Source: Prosthecomicrobium sp. N25 (GTDB taxonomy: Bacteria > Pseudomonadota > Alphaproteobacteria > Rhizobiales > Ancalomicrobiaceae). From it: a stretch of DNA of 64,000 nucleotides. Below the pieces are notes generated by a model. That model worked only from the letters and a program-made list of their open reading frames with translations. It did no database searches and was not told the origin of the DNA. Of the stretch, positions 1 through 8,327 are shown in pieces. Numbering within the stretch: the first letter of the stretch is position 1; each line of letters begins with the position of its first letter. Position numbers and translations under genes: made by a program. Where the stretch lies: contig NZ_JBBCAT010000001.1 of the NCBI RefSeq assembly GCF_037203705.1, positions 1,709,418 to 1,773,417 on the forward strand, given 5' to 3'.

Positions 1-1086
1 CTCGGGCGGGAAGGCGCCGTCCAGGATCACGGCCTCGAAGTCGAGGATCGCGGTGGCGCCGGCGACCAGCACGGCGAGCGCCCGTCCCGCCTCCTCGAGC
101 CAGGCGTCGAGGTGGGCGCCGTAGTCCGGCCAGCTCCGCGGCTCGCGCCAGAGGTCGGAGGCGTCGACCCCCGCGGCCCTGAGCCGGTCCTCCAGCACGT
201 AGAGCGAGGCGGCCCGGATCAACTGCTCGGTCACCACCTTGCCGCCAGGGGCGGCGCGCGGGACGGGCATCGAGCCGATGGCGCCGGCGTTGCCGGTCCG
301 GCCCGGCACCACGTTGCCGGACACCACGATGCCGCCGCCCACGAAGGAGCCGACGAACACGTAGACGAAGTCGCGCGCCGCCTGGGCGTTGCCGAACAGG
401 TTCTCGGCCGCGCAGGCCGCCGTGCCGTCGTTCATGACGTGCACCGGCCAGGGCAGGACGGCCGTGAGCGCCTGCCGGGCGTCGAAGCCGCGCCAGGCCT
501 GCATGACCGCGGGCGGCGCGCCGACCTCGGGCTCCCAGTTCCAGAGTTCGAAGGGCGTCGCCACCCCGAAGCCGACGATGCGCGCGCGCTGAGTCTCGCT
601 GAGCCGGGCCGTCAGGTCCGCGGTGCCCTCCCGCACATGGGCGAGCAGGCTGTCGGGGAGAGGGTAGGGGTGGGTCCAGTGCCGCCGGGCGATGACCCGG
701 CCGAGGAAGTCGACCACGACGAGGTCCGTCGAGCGGCGGCCGATCTTCAGGCCGAACGACACCGCCCCGTCCGGGTTGAGCATGTACGGAATGGCCGGCT
801 GCCCGATCCGGCCGCGCTGCGGCTCGCCCCGGCGGATCAGCCCCTCCTGCTCCAGGCGGTTCATGATTACCGTCGTGGTCTGCGGCGAGAGGCCGGTCAG
901 CCGTGCGATCTCGGCCTTGGGCAGCCCGCCGCCGCGCCGGATCAGCGACAGCACCAGCCGCTCGTTGTAGAGGCGCACGCCCGCCTGGTCTGTCCCGCGG
1001 CGCAGGTCGGCCGCCGGCAGGCCCTCGCGCAGGGCGGGCTCCGCGCGCCCGACGTCGCGCTGTCCGATCTCGGGCAGGTCGTCCAC
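1..1086 (-). CDS. frcR: ROK-family transcriptional repressor, FrcR-like (3' end outside window)
   Basis: Sugar-responsive ROK repressor, probably controlling the divergent frcBCA genes. Reading the minus strand from a GTG at 1086, preceded by GGAGGAG at about 6 nt, gives an N-terminal winged helix (LYNERLVLSLIRRGG, then LTGLSPQTTTVIMNRLEQEG, about residues 40-80) and then a ROK/actin-like fold with GLKIGR and VVDFLGRV, VMNDGTAA and VGGGIVVSGN-type segments. The frame is still open at base 1, so the C-terminus is cut off; 362 codons are visible and ROK regulators are usually 380-410 residues. In Sinorhizobium meliloti the fructose transporter genes frcBCAK lie beside such a regulator; the pairing here is inferred from the same divergent layout and the palindrome between the genes. 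Confidence 0.85.
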   Translation of the reverse strand, partial: MDDLPEIGQRDVGRAEPALREGLPAADLRRGTDQAGVRLYNERLVLSLIRRGGGLPKAEIARLTGLSPQTTTVIMNRLEQEGLIRRGEPQRGRIGQPAIPYMLNPDGAVSFGLKIGRRSTDLVVVDFLGRVIARRHWTHPYPLPDSLLAHVREGTADLTARLSETQRARIVGFGVATPFELWNWEPEVGAPPAVMQAWRGFDARQALTAVLPWPVHVMNDGTAACAAENLFGNAQAARDFVYVFVGSFVGGGIVVSGNVVPGRTGNAGAIGSMPVPRAAPGGKVVTEQLIRAASLYVLEDRLRAAGVDASDLWREPRSWPDYGAHLDAWLEEAGRALAVLVAGATAILDFEAVILDGAFPPE

Positions 1087-1190
1087 CGATTCTCCTCCCG
1101 GCGAGGCTCTCGTTTCACGTGCCGCAAGGCGATCCGCCTAGGCAAGGCCCGGCCTCGCATCGCCGCGGATGATGGCCCTCGGCACCCGTG

Positions 1191-1229
1191 CTGTCAATAA
1201 GTTCATCCAGTGGATTTATTTATTGACAG
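1191..1229. promoter_or_regulatory. Inverted repeat between frcR and frcB, probable ROK operator/promoter
   Basis: CTGTCAATAA (1191-1200) and TTATTGACAG (1220-1229) form a perfect 10-bp inverted repeat with a 19-bp spacer. Each arm contains TTGACA pointing outward, so both arms could also serve as -35 elements of divergent promoters, though no convincing -10 follows on the plus strand. It is the only AT-rich patch in this 313-bp gap. The operator role is inferred from its place between a ROK repressor and its likely target; the rest of 1087-1399 shows nothing else I can name. Confidence 0.6.
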
Positions 1230-1399
1230 GCTTCCCGGCTTCATGCGAGAACCGCCCTACCGGATGGCGGCCGCCGTCCCCGCACCGCGCGTCGAAGCGC
1301 CCGGCGGGGGCAGGGCGGTCAGCCGGGAGACCTCGCCGGGGGCTTGCCCGGACGAGGCTGCAAGGCGCCCCGACAGGGGCTTTCGGGAGGAAGAAACCG

Positions 1400-2437
1400 A
1401 TGAAATCCTTCAAGGCTTCGCTCACCATGACGGTCGCCGCTGCGGCCCTCGGGCTCGCCTTCGCGGCCGGCCCCGCCGCCGCACAGGGCAAGGTCGTGGT
1501 CGGCCTGATCACCAAGACCAACACCAACCCCTTCTTCGTGAAGATGCGCGAGGGCGCCGAGGCCAAGGCCAAGGAACTCGGCATGGAGCTGCGCTCCTTC
1601 GCGGGCAAATACGACGGCGACCATGACAGTCAGGTCCAGGCGATCGAGAACCTGATCGCCGGCGGCGCCAAGGGCATCCTGCTGGTGCCGTCCGACTCCA
1701 AGGCCATCGTGCCGGTCATCAAGAAGGCGCGCCAGGCGGGCGTGCTCGTCATCGCCCTCGACACCCCGACGGAGCCGGCCGACGCCGCCGACGCGACCTT
1801 CGCCACCGACAACTTCGAGGCCGGCAAGCTGATCGGCCAGTGGGCCAAGGCGACCCTCGGCGACAAGGCCGCCACCGCCAAGATCGCCCTGCTCGACCTC
1901 TCCAAGAACATGCCGACCGTCGACTACCTGCGCGACCAGGGCTTCCTCACCGGCTTCGGCGTGGACGTGAAGGACCCGAAGAAGAACGGCGACGAGACCG
2001 ACAAGCGCATCGTCGGCAACGACGTGACCGCCGGCTCGGAGGAGGGCGGCCGCAAGGCCATGGAGAACCTGCTCCAGAAGGACCCCGGCGTGAACGTCGT
2101 CTACACCATCAACGAGCCGGCCGCGGCCGGTGCCTACGAGGCCCTGAAGGCCGTCGGCAAGACCAAGGACGTGCTCATCGTCTCGGTCGACGGCGGCTGC
2201 CCGGGCGTCAAGAACGTCAAGGCCGGTATCATCGGCGCGACCTCCCAGCAGTACCCGCTGCTGATGGCCTCCAAGGGCATCGAGGCGATCGCCGAGTTCG
2301 CCAAGACTGGCAAGAAGCCGGCCCCGACCCCGGGCCTCGACTTCTTCAACACCGGCGTCAGCCTGATCACCGACAAGCCGGCTTCCGGTGTGCCCTCGAT
2401 CAACACCGAGGAAGGCCTGAAGAAGTGCTGGGGCTGA
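1400..2437 (+). CDS. frcB: Sugar (fructose-type) ABC transporter substrate-binding protein FrcB
   Basis: Periplasmic sugar-binding protein of the ribose/galactose-binding (PBP1, cluster B) family, 345 aa. It starts at ATG 1400 after GGAGGAAG, with a signal peptide [22 protein letters not shown]...AAAQ cleaved near residue 29. The mature start [18 protein letters not shown] and the segment [19 protein letters not shown], then [11 protein letters not shown] near the hinge, are typical of FrcB. A longer in-frame reading upstream lacks a ribosome site and would bury the signal peptide. It heads the frcBCA transporter and is followed by a strong intercistronic hairpin, which suggests it is made in excess over the membrane parts. 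Fructose as substrate is inferred from family resemblance; ribose or mannose are possible. Confidence 0.9.
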   Translation: MKSFKASLTMTVAAAALGLAFAAGPAAAQGKVVVGLITKTNTNPFFVKMREGAEAKAKELGMELRSFAGKYDGDHDSQVQAIENLIAGGAKGILLVPSDSKAIVPVIKKARQAGVLVIALDTPTEPADAADATFATDNFEAGKLIGQWAKATLGDKAATAKIALLDLSKNMPTVDYLRDQGFLTGFGVDVKDPKKNGDETDKRIVGNDVTAGSEEGGRKAMENLLQKDPGVNVVYTINEPAAAGAYEALKAVGKTKDVLIVSVDGGCPGVKNVKAGIIGATSQQYPLLMASKGIEAIAEFAKTGKKPAPTPGLDFFNTGVSLITDKPASGVPSINTEEGLKKCWG

Positions 2438-2800
2438 TGCCCCTGCGGGGCCGGCCGTCCGTCTGACGGCGGCTCCGATCTGCGATAGGGAAACCCGCGG
2501 CGGCCAGCCGCCGCGGGTCTCCGGCCAGGGCCCGGGGAAGCGCCGGTCGTCCCCCACCCACCCCCGCCTGCCCGTGGCAGGCGGACCGCCTCGCCGGCGC
2601 GCCCGGCAGGTCCGAGGACACCGGGGCGGAGGCCCCTGCGGCAGGCTCGCGGCGACGGCGCCGGGGCGCCCGGTCCCTCTTCAAACGATTTGCATTCCTC
2701 GGCGGACGGGCGGACCATGGCGTCCTCCCGCGCGGCAGAACGCGGGCCCGATGCGAGCGCCCGTCGAGGCTAGGTCGAGCGAAACTCCAGGAGGAAGCCC
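2438..2800 (+). other. 363-bp frcB-frcC intercistronic gap
   Basis: No gene is supported here. It holds the 12-bp-stem hairpin at 2493-2518 and, just before frcC, the AGGAGGAAG ribosome site. Short open frames exist but lack ribosome sites and family features. Confidence 0.6.
2493..2518 (+). terminator. Strong intercistronic hairpin between frcB and frcC
   Basis: ACCCGCGGCGGC (2493-2504) and GCCGCCGCGGGT (2507-2518) are perfectly complementary around a 2-nt centre. There is no T-run, so it is more likely an mRNA-stabilising or attenuating stem-loop than a full terminator. Its place right after a binding-protein gene and before the permease gene matches the known differential-expression hairpins of binding-protein operons such as malEFG. 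Confidence 0.6.
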
Positions 2801-3883
2801 ATGTCGGCAACGGACGAGTCGCCCTCGAAGGCGGCGGAATTCGAGCGCGTGGCCGCCCAGGTGCAAACCGGCGTGGCCAACTTCGCGGAGGACAGGCCGA
2901 CGCTCGTCAAGCGTCTGCAACACCTCCTCCACATGCATCCGACACTCATCCCGGCGATCGTTCTCCTGATCGGCGTGGCGATCTTCTCGACCATTGTCGG
3001 CGAGCGCTTCCTGCACCCCTTCAACTTCTCGCTGGTCCTCCAGCAGGTGACGATCATCGGCGTCATCGGCGTCGCCCAGACGATCATCATCCTGACCGCC
3101 GGCATCGACCTCTCGGTCGGCGCCATCATGGTCCTCTGCTCGGTGGTGATGGGCAAGCTCGCCGTCGGCGCCGGCCTGCCGGCCCCGGTCGCGATCCTGG
3201 CCGGCCTCGGCGTCGGCGCGATCTGCGGCGGCATCAACGGCCTGCTCGTCACCCGCTTCCGTCTGCCGCCCTTCATCGTCACCCTCGGCACCTGGAACAT
3301 CTTCTTCGCGCTCAACCTCTGGTACTCCGAGAGCGAGACGATCCGCGCCGCCGACGTGGAGGCGGAGGCGCCGCTCCTGCAGGTCTTCGCCACCTCGATC
3401 GACTTCTTCGGCATGCGGCTGACCGCCGGCTCTGTGGCCATGATCCTGCTCGTGCTGCTGTTCTGGTACGTGCTCAACCACACCCCCTGGGGCCGCCACG
3501 TGCATGCCGTCGGCGACGACCCCGACGCCGCCCGCCTCGCCGGTATCCGCACCGACCGGGTCCTGATGTCGGTCTATGTGGTCGCCGGCGTCGTCTGCGC
3601 CTTCGCGGCCTGGGTCCTGATCGGCCGCATCGGCTCGGTCAGCCCGCAGGCCGGCCAGACCGCCAACCTCGACTCGATCACCGCCGTGGTGATCGGCGGC
3701 ACCTCGCTCTTCGGCGGACGCGGATCGATCATCGGCACGCTCTTCGGCGCGCTCATCGTCGGCATCTTCCGCAACGGCCTGGCGCTCTCGGGCGTCAACG
3801 TGCTCTGGCAGGAATTCGCCGTCGGCGTCCTCATCATCGTCGCCGTCGCTCTCGACCAGTGGCTCCGGAGGGTTTCCCAGTGA
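2801..3883 (+). CDS. frcC: Sugar ABC transporter permease FrcC
   Basis: Inner-membrane permease of the RbsC/FrcC family, 360 aa. A hydrophilic N-terminal stretch of about 50 residues precedes roughly ten membrane segments, beginning IPAIVLLIGVAIFSTIV. The family hallmark ILTAGIDLSVGAIM is present near residues 98-111 and VIGGTSLFGGRGSIIGT near residues 294-310. AGGAGGAAG stands 5-6 nt upstream of the ATG. The stop overlaps the GTG start of frcA (GTGA), so permease and ATPase are translationally coupled. Confidence 0.92.
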   Translation: MSATDESPSKAAEFERVAAQVQTGVANFAEDRPTLVKRLQHLLHMHPTLIPAIVLLIGVAIFSTIVGERFLHPFNFSLVLQQVTIIGVIGVAQTIIILTAGIDLSVGAIMVLCSVVMGKLAVGAGLPAPVAILAGLGVGAICGGINGLLVTRFRLPPFIVTLGTWNIFFALNLWYSESETIRAADVEAEAPLLQVFATSIDFFGMRLTAGSVAMILLVLLFWYVLNHTPWGRHVHAVGDDPDAARLAGIRTDRVLMSVYVVAGVVCAFAAWVLIGRIGSVSPQAGQTANLDSITAVVIGGTSLFGGRGSIIGTLFGALIVGIFRNGLALSGVNVLWQEFAVGVLIIVAVALDQWLRRVSQ

Positions 3884-4665
3884 CCAGCTCGGCCCCCATT
3901 CTCCAGGCCCGCGGCCTCGTCAAGCGCTACGGCCGCGTCACCGCCCTCGACCATGCCGACTTCGACCTCTACCCGGGCGAGATCCTCGCGGTCATCGGCG
4001 ACAACGGCGCGGGCAAGTCGTCGCTCATCAAGGCCCTGACCGGCGCCATCACGCCCGACCACGGCGAGATCACCTTCGACGGCGAGGCCGTCCAGTTCAC
4101 CAACCCGCTCGACGCCCGCAAGGCGGGCATCGAGACCGTCTACCAGAACCTCGCGCTGTCCCCCGCGCTGTCGATCGCCGACAACCTGTTCCTCGGCCGC
4201 GAGCCGCTGGCGCCGGGCGTGCTCGGCCAGTGGTTCCACAAGCTCGACCGCTCGCGCATGCGGCGGGAGGCCCGCCAGGCGCTCTCCTCCCTCGGCCTGA
4301 TGACCATCCAGAACATCGACCAGCCGGTCGAAACCCTGTCGGGCGGTCAGCGCCAGGGCGTCGCCATCGCGCGCGCCGCCGCCTTCGGCAGCCGTGTGGT
4401 CATCATGGACGAGCCGACCGCCGCCCTCGGCGTCAAGGAGAGCCGCAAGGTGCTGGAACTGATCCTGGACGTGAAGCGCAAGGGCCTGCCGATCGTCCTG
4501 ATCAGCCACAACATGCCGCATGTCTTCGAGGTCGCCGACCGGATCCACATCCACCGCCTGGGCCGCCGCCACGCCGTGGTCGACCCCAAGGCGATCTCCA
4601 TGTCGGACGCCGTCGCCATCATGACCGGCGCCATGGCGCCGCCGGCGGGTGCCACGCTGCAGTGA
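3880..4665 (+). CDS. frcA: Sugar ABC transporter ATP-binding protein FrcA
   Basis: Single-domain ABC ATPase of 261 aa that powers FrcBC. Walker A is GDNGAGKSS (residues 40-48), the signature is LSGGQRQGVAIARA, and Walker B is VVIMDEPTAA. Unlike RbsA or MglA it has only one nucleotide-binding domain, as in FrcA. I chose GTG 3880, which overlaps the frcC stop and follows GGAGGG; an upstream in-frame ATG at 3859 would add seven residues inside frcC without a ribosome site. No sugar kinase (frcK) follows, unlike the S. meliloti operon; the next gene is convergent. Confidence 0.9.
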   Translation: MTSSAPILQARGLVKRYGRVTALDHADFDLYPGEILAVIGDNGAGKSSLIKALTGAITPDHGEITFDGEAVQFTNPLDARKAGIETVYQNLALSPALSIADNLFLGREPLAPGVLGQWFHKLDRSRMRREARQALSSLGLMTIQNIDQPVETLSGGQRQGVAIARAAAFGSRVVIMDEPTAALGVKESRKVLELILDVKRKGLPIVLISHNMPHVFEVADRIHIHRLGRRHAVVDPKAISMSDAVAIMTGAMAPPAGATLQ

Positions 4666-4678
4666 CCGTCGGGGAGGG

Positions 4679-4697
4679 GAGGGCGGCCACCGCCCTC
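4679..4697. terminator. Possible hairpin terminator between convergent frcA and LysR gene
   Basis: GAGGGCGG (4679-4686) and CCGCCCTC (4690-4697) form an 8-bp stem with loop CCA, sitting between convergent genes and touching the LysR gene stop. No T-run on either side, so support is weak. Confidence 0.3.
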
Positions 4698-5616
4698 ACT
4701 CCACCCAGGCCCGCTCCGCGTCGACCGCGGCGCAATACTGCGCGGCGCTGAGCCGTGCCTGCTCCACCGCCAGCGCCACCACCTCGGTGTTGGTGGTCGC
4801 CTGGTAGGTGGCGATGATCGGCATCGCGGCGAGCCGCTTGGCGGTCCTCAGCACGGTCAGTAGCCCGAGGCCGATCTCGCGCTCCACCGTCACGGTCGGC
4901 AGCGCGCCGATGCCGAACCCCTCGATCACCAGGTTGATGATGGAAAAGAGCGAGTTGTTGCTGGTCAGCTTGGAGGCCAGCACCTGCTCGTCCTGGAAAT
5001 AGGGTGCGATCATGCGGAACGGGGGCGTACCCCGCGGAAAGGTCACGATCGGCATCGCCGCCAGGTCCTCGACCGTATAGACCCGCTCCGGGTCCACCGA
5101 CCGCGCCGACCCGACCCAGCTCATCTCGAACACGCAGGAGACGAAGCTGCGGTAGCTCTCGCCGATCACCGGGTCGAGCGCGAAGATGAGGTCGTAGGCG
5201 CCGCGCTCCATACCCTCCACGAGGTTCTTGGTGCTCTCGATGGTGAGCTCCACCTTGAGCCGCGGCGACCGCCGGTGCAGCGCCTCGACGAGCGGCGGCA
5301 TCCAGGTTGACGACACCGTGTCGATCGCGCCGATCCGAACCACATCGAGCGCCGCCGCCGGCTGGCCGGAGAGGTCGCTCTTCAGCACGTCCAGGCTGTG
5401 CAGCACGCCCTCGAAGGTCTTCAGCGCCCGTTCCCCCTCGGGCGTCAGCGCGAAGTCCCCGCCGCGCCGGCGCACGAGCGTGCAGCCGAGCTCGGCCTCG
5501 AGCGCCGCCAACCGCATGGAGACGGCCGGCTGGGTCGTGTTGAGCTCCCGGGCGGCACGCGCGAAGTGGCGCACGCGCGCGAGCACGACGAAGCTGGCCA
5601 TGTCGACGATCCGCAT
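4696..5616 (-). CDS. LysR-type transcriptional regulator
   Basis: LTTR of 306 aa. The N-terminal HTH (residues 1-60: FVVLARVRHFARAARELNTTQPAVSMRLAALEAE region) is followed by a co-inducer-binding domain opening LDVVRIGAIDTVSSTWMPPLVEALH. It lies 25 bp downstream of the PotA-like ATPase gene on the same strand, so it probably regulates or is co-transcribed with that transporter; the effector is unknown. The start has only a weak ribosome site but matches the normal LTTR N-terminus. Confidence 0.88.
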   Translation of the reverse strand: MRIVDMASFVVLARVRHFARAARELNTTQPAVSMRLAALEAELGCTLVRRRGGDFALTPEGERALKTFEGVLHSLDVLKSDLSGQPAAALDVVRIGAIDTVSSTWMPPLVEALHRRSPRLKVELTIESTKNLVEGMERGAYDLIFALDPVIGESYRSFVSCVFEMSWVGSARSVDPERVYTVEDLAAMPIVTFPRGTPPFRMIAPYFQDEQVLASKLTSNNSLFSIINLVIEGFGIGALPTVTVEREIGLGLLTVLRTAKRLAAMPIIATYQATTNTEVVALAVEQARLSAAQYCAAVDAERAWVE

Positions 5617-5641
5617 GGCCGCGCTTGTACCACGCCGCCTC

Positions 5642-6697
5642 TCAGTCCGGGGAGACGGTCCTGACCCGCCGCGGATCGATCACCAGGCGCACCGCGTCGC
5701 CGGCCGCGAAGGGGGCGTCGTTGCCGGCGAGCACCCGCAGGTCCGCCCCGGCGGTCGCCACCACGTAGCGGGTGCGCGCGCCGAGGTAGACCCGGGCCTT
5801 CACGGTCCCGGCGAGCCCTTCGCCGGGCCCGGGCGGTGTCAGGACCAGGTCCTCCTGCCGCAGCACCAGCCGCGCCCGCCCGCGCCGCGGCTCGTCGGGG
5901 GAGAGCCGGACCCGGCCGCCGTCGCCGAGCCGCGCCTCGGGCCCCTCCGGACCGTCCACGATCTCGGCCGGCACCAGGTTGGCGGAGCCCAGGAAGTCCG
6001 ACGCGAAACCCGTCTCCGGCCGCGCGTAGAGCGCCTCCGGCGCCCCCTGCTGCTCGATCCGGCCGGCGTTGATCAGCACCACCCGGTCTGACAGGCTGAG
6101 CGCCTCCTCCTGGTCGTGGGTGACGAACAGCGTGGTGAGCCCGGTCTTCTGGTGGATTTCGATCAGCTCCACCTGCATGTCCTCGCGCAGCCGCGCGTCG
6201 AGGTTCGAGAGCGGCTCGTCGAGGAGCAGCACCTTCGGTTTCGACACGATGGCACGGGCCAGCGCGACCCGCTGCTGCTGTCCGCCGGAGAGCTGGCGCG
6301 GACGCCGTTCCGCCAGCGCGCCGAGTTGCACCGTCTCGAGCGCGGCCCGAACGCGGGCCTCCTGCTCCTCCCGGCTGCCGATGCGCCGCATGCGCAGCGG
6401 GAAGCGCACGTTCTCGGCGACGGACAGGTGCGGCAGGAGCGCGTAGGACTGGAACATCATGGCGATGTCCCGCCGCTCCGGCGGCAGCCGGGTCACGTCG
6501 CGCCCGCCGATCGTCACCGTCCCGGCGCTCGGCGCCTCCAGGCCGGCCACGATCCGGAGCAGGGTCGTCTTCCCGCAGCCGGACGGCCCGAGCAGGCTGA
6601 CGAACTCGCCGTCCGCGACCGACAGCGAGATCCCGCCGAGCACCTCCGTCGTCCCGAAGGCCTTCCGAAGTCCGGTGAGTTCGACGGCGCCGGTCAT
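5642..6697 (-). CDS. ABC transporter ATP-binding protein, PotA/spermidine-putrescine type
   Basis: ATPase of 351 aa. Walker A GPSGCGKTT is at residues 37-45, followed by signature LSGGQQQRVALARA and Walker B VLLLDEPLSNLD. The C-terminal ~85 residues are a TOBE-like beta domain (LVLRQEDLVLTPPG onward). The ATG at 6697 overlaps the stop of the upstream permease (ATGA), which fixes the start; the frame stays open far upstream but only as antisense to the permease. It is the last cistron of a SBP-permease-permease-ATPase set and should energise import of a polyamine-like or other small organic solute. Confidence 0.9.
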   Translation of the reverse strand: MTGAVELTGLRKAFGTTEVLGGISLSVADGEFVSLLGPSGCGKTTLLRIVAGLEAPSAGTVTIGGRDVTRLPPERRDIAMMFQSYALLPHLSVAENVRFPLRMRRIGSREEQEARVRAALETVQLGALAERRPRQLSGGQQQRVALARAIVSKPKVLLLDEPLSNLDARLREDMQVELIEIHQKTGLTTLFVTHDQEEALSLSDRVVLINAGRIEQQGAPEALYARPETGFASDFLGSANLVPAEIVDGPEGPEARLGDGGRVRLSPDEPRRGRARLVLRQEDLVLTPPGPGEGLAGTVKARVYLGARTRYVVATAGADLRVLAGNDAPFAAGDAVRLVIDPRRVRTVSPD

Positions 6698-7494
6698 GCC
6701 GCGACCTTTCCGAGGCCGAGGATCCGGTCGATCAGCACCATCAGCAGCACCGTCACGCCGATCATGATGGTCGAGACCGCCGCCACCGACGGGTCCGGGC
6801 TGAACTCGAGCTGCCCGTAGATCTGCACCGGCAGGGTGGTCAGCGTCGGGGTCCTGAGGAAGAGCGACAGGACGGCCTCGTCGAACGAGATGTTGAAGGC
6901 GAAGAAGGCGCCCGCCGCCAGCCCGGGCAGCGCCTGCGGCACCACCACCAGCAGGAGCCGCTGCAGCCGGCCCGCCCCCATGGTGCGCGCCGCCTCCTCC
7001 AGGAACGGGTCGGCATCGGCCAGCACCGCCAGGGTAGTGCGCACCACGTAGGGGATCGCAACAACCGTATGGCCGACGAGGAGCGTCGCGGTCGAGACCG
7101 GCCCGAAGGTCCGGCTCCAGAACATCAGCATGCCGATCGCGTAGATGATGGTGGGCAGCACGAGCGGCGACAGGAAGGCCGTCGCCAGGACGCCCGAGCC
7201 CGGCAGCGCACGCCGGTTGAGCGCGATCGCGGCCGCTCCGCCCACCACCGTGGCGAGCACCATCACGCCGAGCGCGATCTGAAGGCTCGTCAGCGCCGCG
7301 GCCGTGTAGGTGCCGGAGGTCAGCACCGCCTCGTACCATTGCAGGCTGAAGCCCTGCGGCGGGAAGGCGATGAACTGGCTCTCCGACACGGAGGCCCCCG
7401 CCACGACCGCGAGCGGCCCGAGGAGGACGAGCCCCGCCAGGAGCACGAGCGCGCCCCCCGCGATCCGCCAGCCGAGCGGCACCGCCCTAACCAT
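6694..7494 (-). CDS. ABC transporter permease, PotC-like
   Basis: Inner-membrane permease of 266 aa with about six membrane segments, starting IAGGALVLLAGLVLLGPLAVVAG. The cytoplasmic EAA loop reads EEAARTMGAGRLQRLLLVVVP (given here as the span near residues 167-187), the ATPase docking site. The 3' end overlaps the ATPase gene by 4 bp and the 5' end overlaps the other permease by 8 bp, so the three are one tight operon. Confidence 0.88.
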   Translation of the reverse strand: MVRAVPLGWRIAGGALVLLAGLVLLGPLAVVAGASVSESQFIAFPPQGFSLQWYEAVLTSGTYTAAALTSLQIALGVMVLATVVGGAAAIALNRRALPGSGVLATAFLSPLVLPTIIYAIGMLMFWSRTFGPVSTATLLVGHTVVAIPYVVRTTLAVLADADPFLEEAARTMGAGRLQRLLLVVVPQALPGLAAGAFFAFNISFDEAVLSLFLRTPTLTTLPVQIYGQLEFSPDPSVAAVSTIMIGVTVLLMVLIDRILGLGKVAA

Positions 7495-8320
7495 GCCGCG
7501 CCCCCGTCAGCCGCACGTAGGGCACCAGCACCAGGAGCACGCCCGCGAAGAGGACGACCGCCTGCGCGGCCGCGAAGGGCCATTCGAGCGTCTGCGTGAC
7601 CGCCCCGTAGATCGACGCCGCCAGCACCTGCAGCCGGCTGCCGCCGAGGAGGTTGGGCGTCACGAAGGAACTCGCCGAGAGGGTGAAGCAGAGGAGCGAG
7701 CCCGCGACGATCCCCGGCATCGCGAGCGGCAGGACGACCGTCCGGAGCGTCTGCCCGAAGCTCGCCCCCATGGTCCGGGCCGCCTCCTCGAGCCGCCGGT
7801 CGAGGCGCGTCAGCACGCCGAGGATCGATAGCACCATGAAGGGCAGCAGCACCTGCGTGAGCCCGAGCACGATCGCGGTCTCGGTCTGCATCAGCGAGAA
7901 GGACCGGTTGGCGAGGCCGAGGTCGCGCATGACCTGGGGTACGAGGCCGCTCCGGGCGAGCAGGACCATCCAGCCGAAGGTGCGCACCACCACGCTCGTC
8001 ATCAGCGGCAGCACGACCATGATGACGAGCGCCAGCCGCAGCCCCGGGCCGGAGCGCGCCGTGATGTAGGCGAGCGGGAAGCCGATCGCCGCGCAGAGGG
8101 CCGTGATGATCAGCGACAGCCGCACGGTGCGCCACAGGATGCCGAGGTAGAACGGGTCTCCGAGCACCCGGGCGAGATGGGCGGTCGTCGCCGTCCCGCC
8201 CGGCCCCTCGACGCTGAGGGCGAGCATCTCGAAGATCGGCAGGACGAAGGCGAGGGCCAGGAGCGCGAGCCCCGGCAGGAGCAGGGCCAGGGTCTCGGCC
8301 CGGTCGCGCGCCCCCGCCAT
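7487..8320 (-). CDS. ABC transporter permease, PotB-like
   Basis: Inner-membrane permease of 277 aa. The first helix is LALLLPGLALLALAFVLPIF, followed by a periplasmic loop and five more helices; the EAA loop EEAARTMGASFGQTLRTVVLP lies near residues 180-200. It heterodimerises with the PotC-like permease downstream, as in other spermidine/putrescine-type importers. It follows the binding-protein gene after 7 bp. Confidence 0.88.
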   Translation of the reverse strand: MAGARDRAETLALLLPGLALLALAFVLPIFEMLALSVEGPGGTATTAHLARVLGDPFYLGILWRTVRLSLIITALCAAIGFPLAYITARSGPGLRLALVIMVVLPLMTSVVVRTFGWMVLLARSGLVPQVMRDLGLANRSFSLMQTETAIVLGLTQVLLPFMVLSILGVLTRLDRRLEEAARTMGASFGQTLRTVVLPLAMPGIVAGSLLCFTLSASSFVTPNLLGGSRLQVLAASIYGAVTQTLEWPFAAAQAVVLFAGVLLVLVPYVRLTGARHG

Positions 8321-8327
8321 CGCCGGC

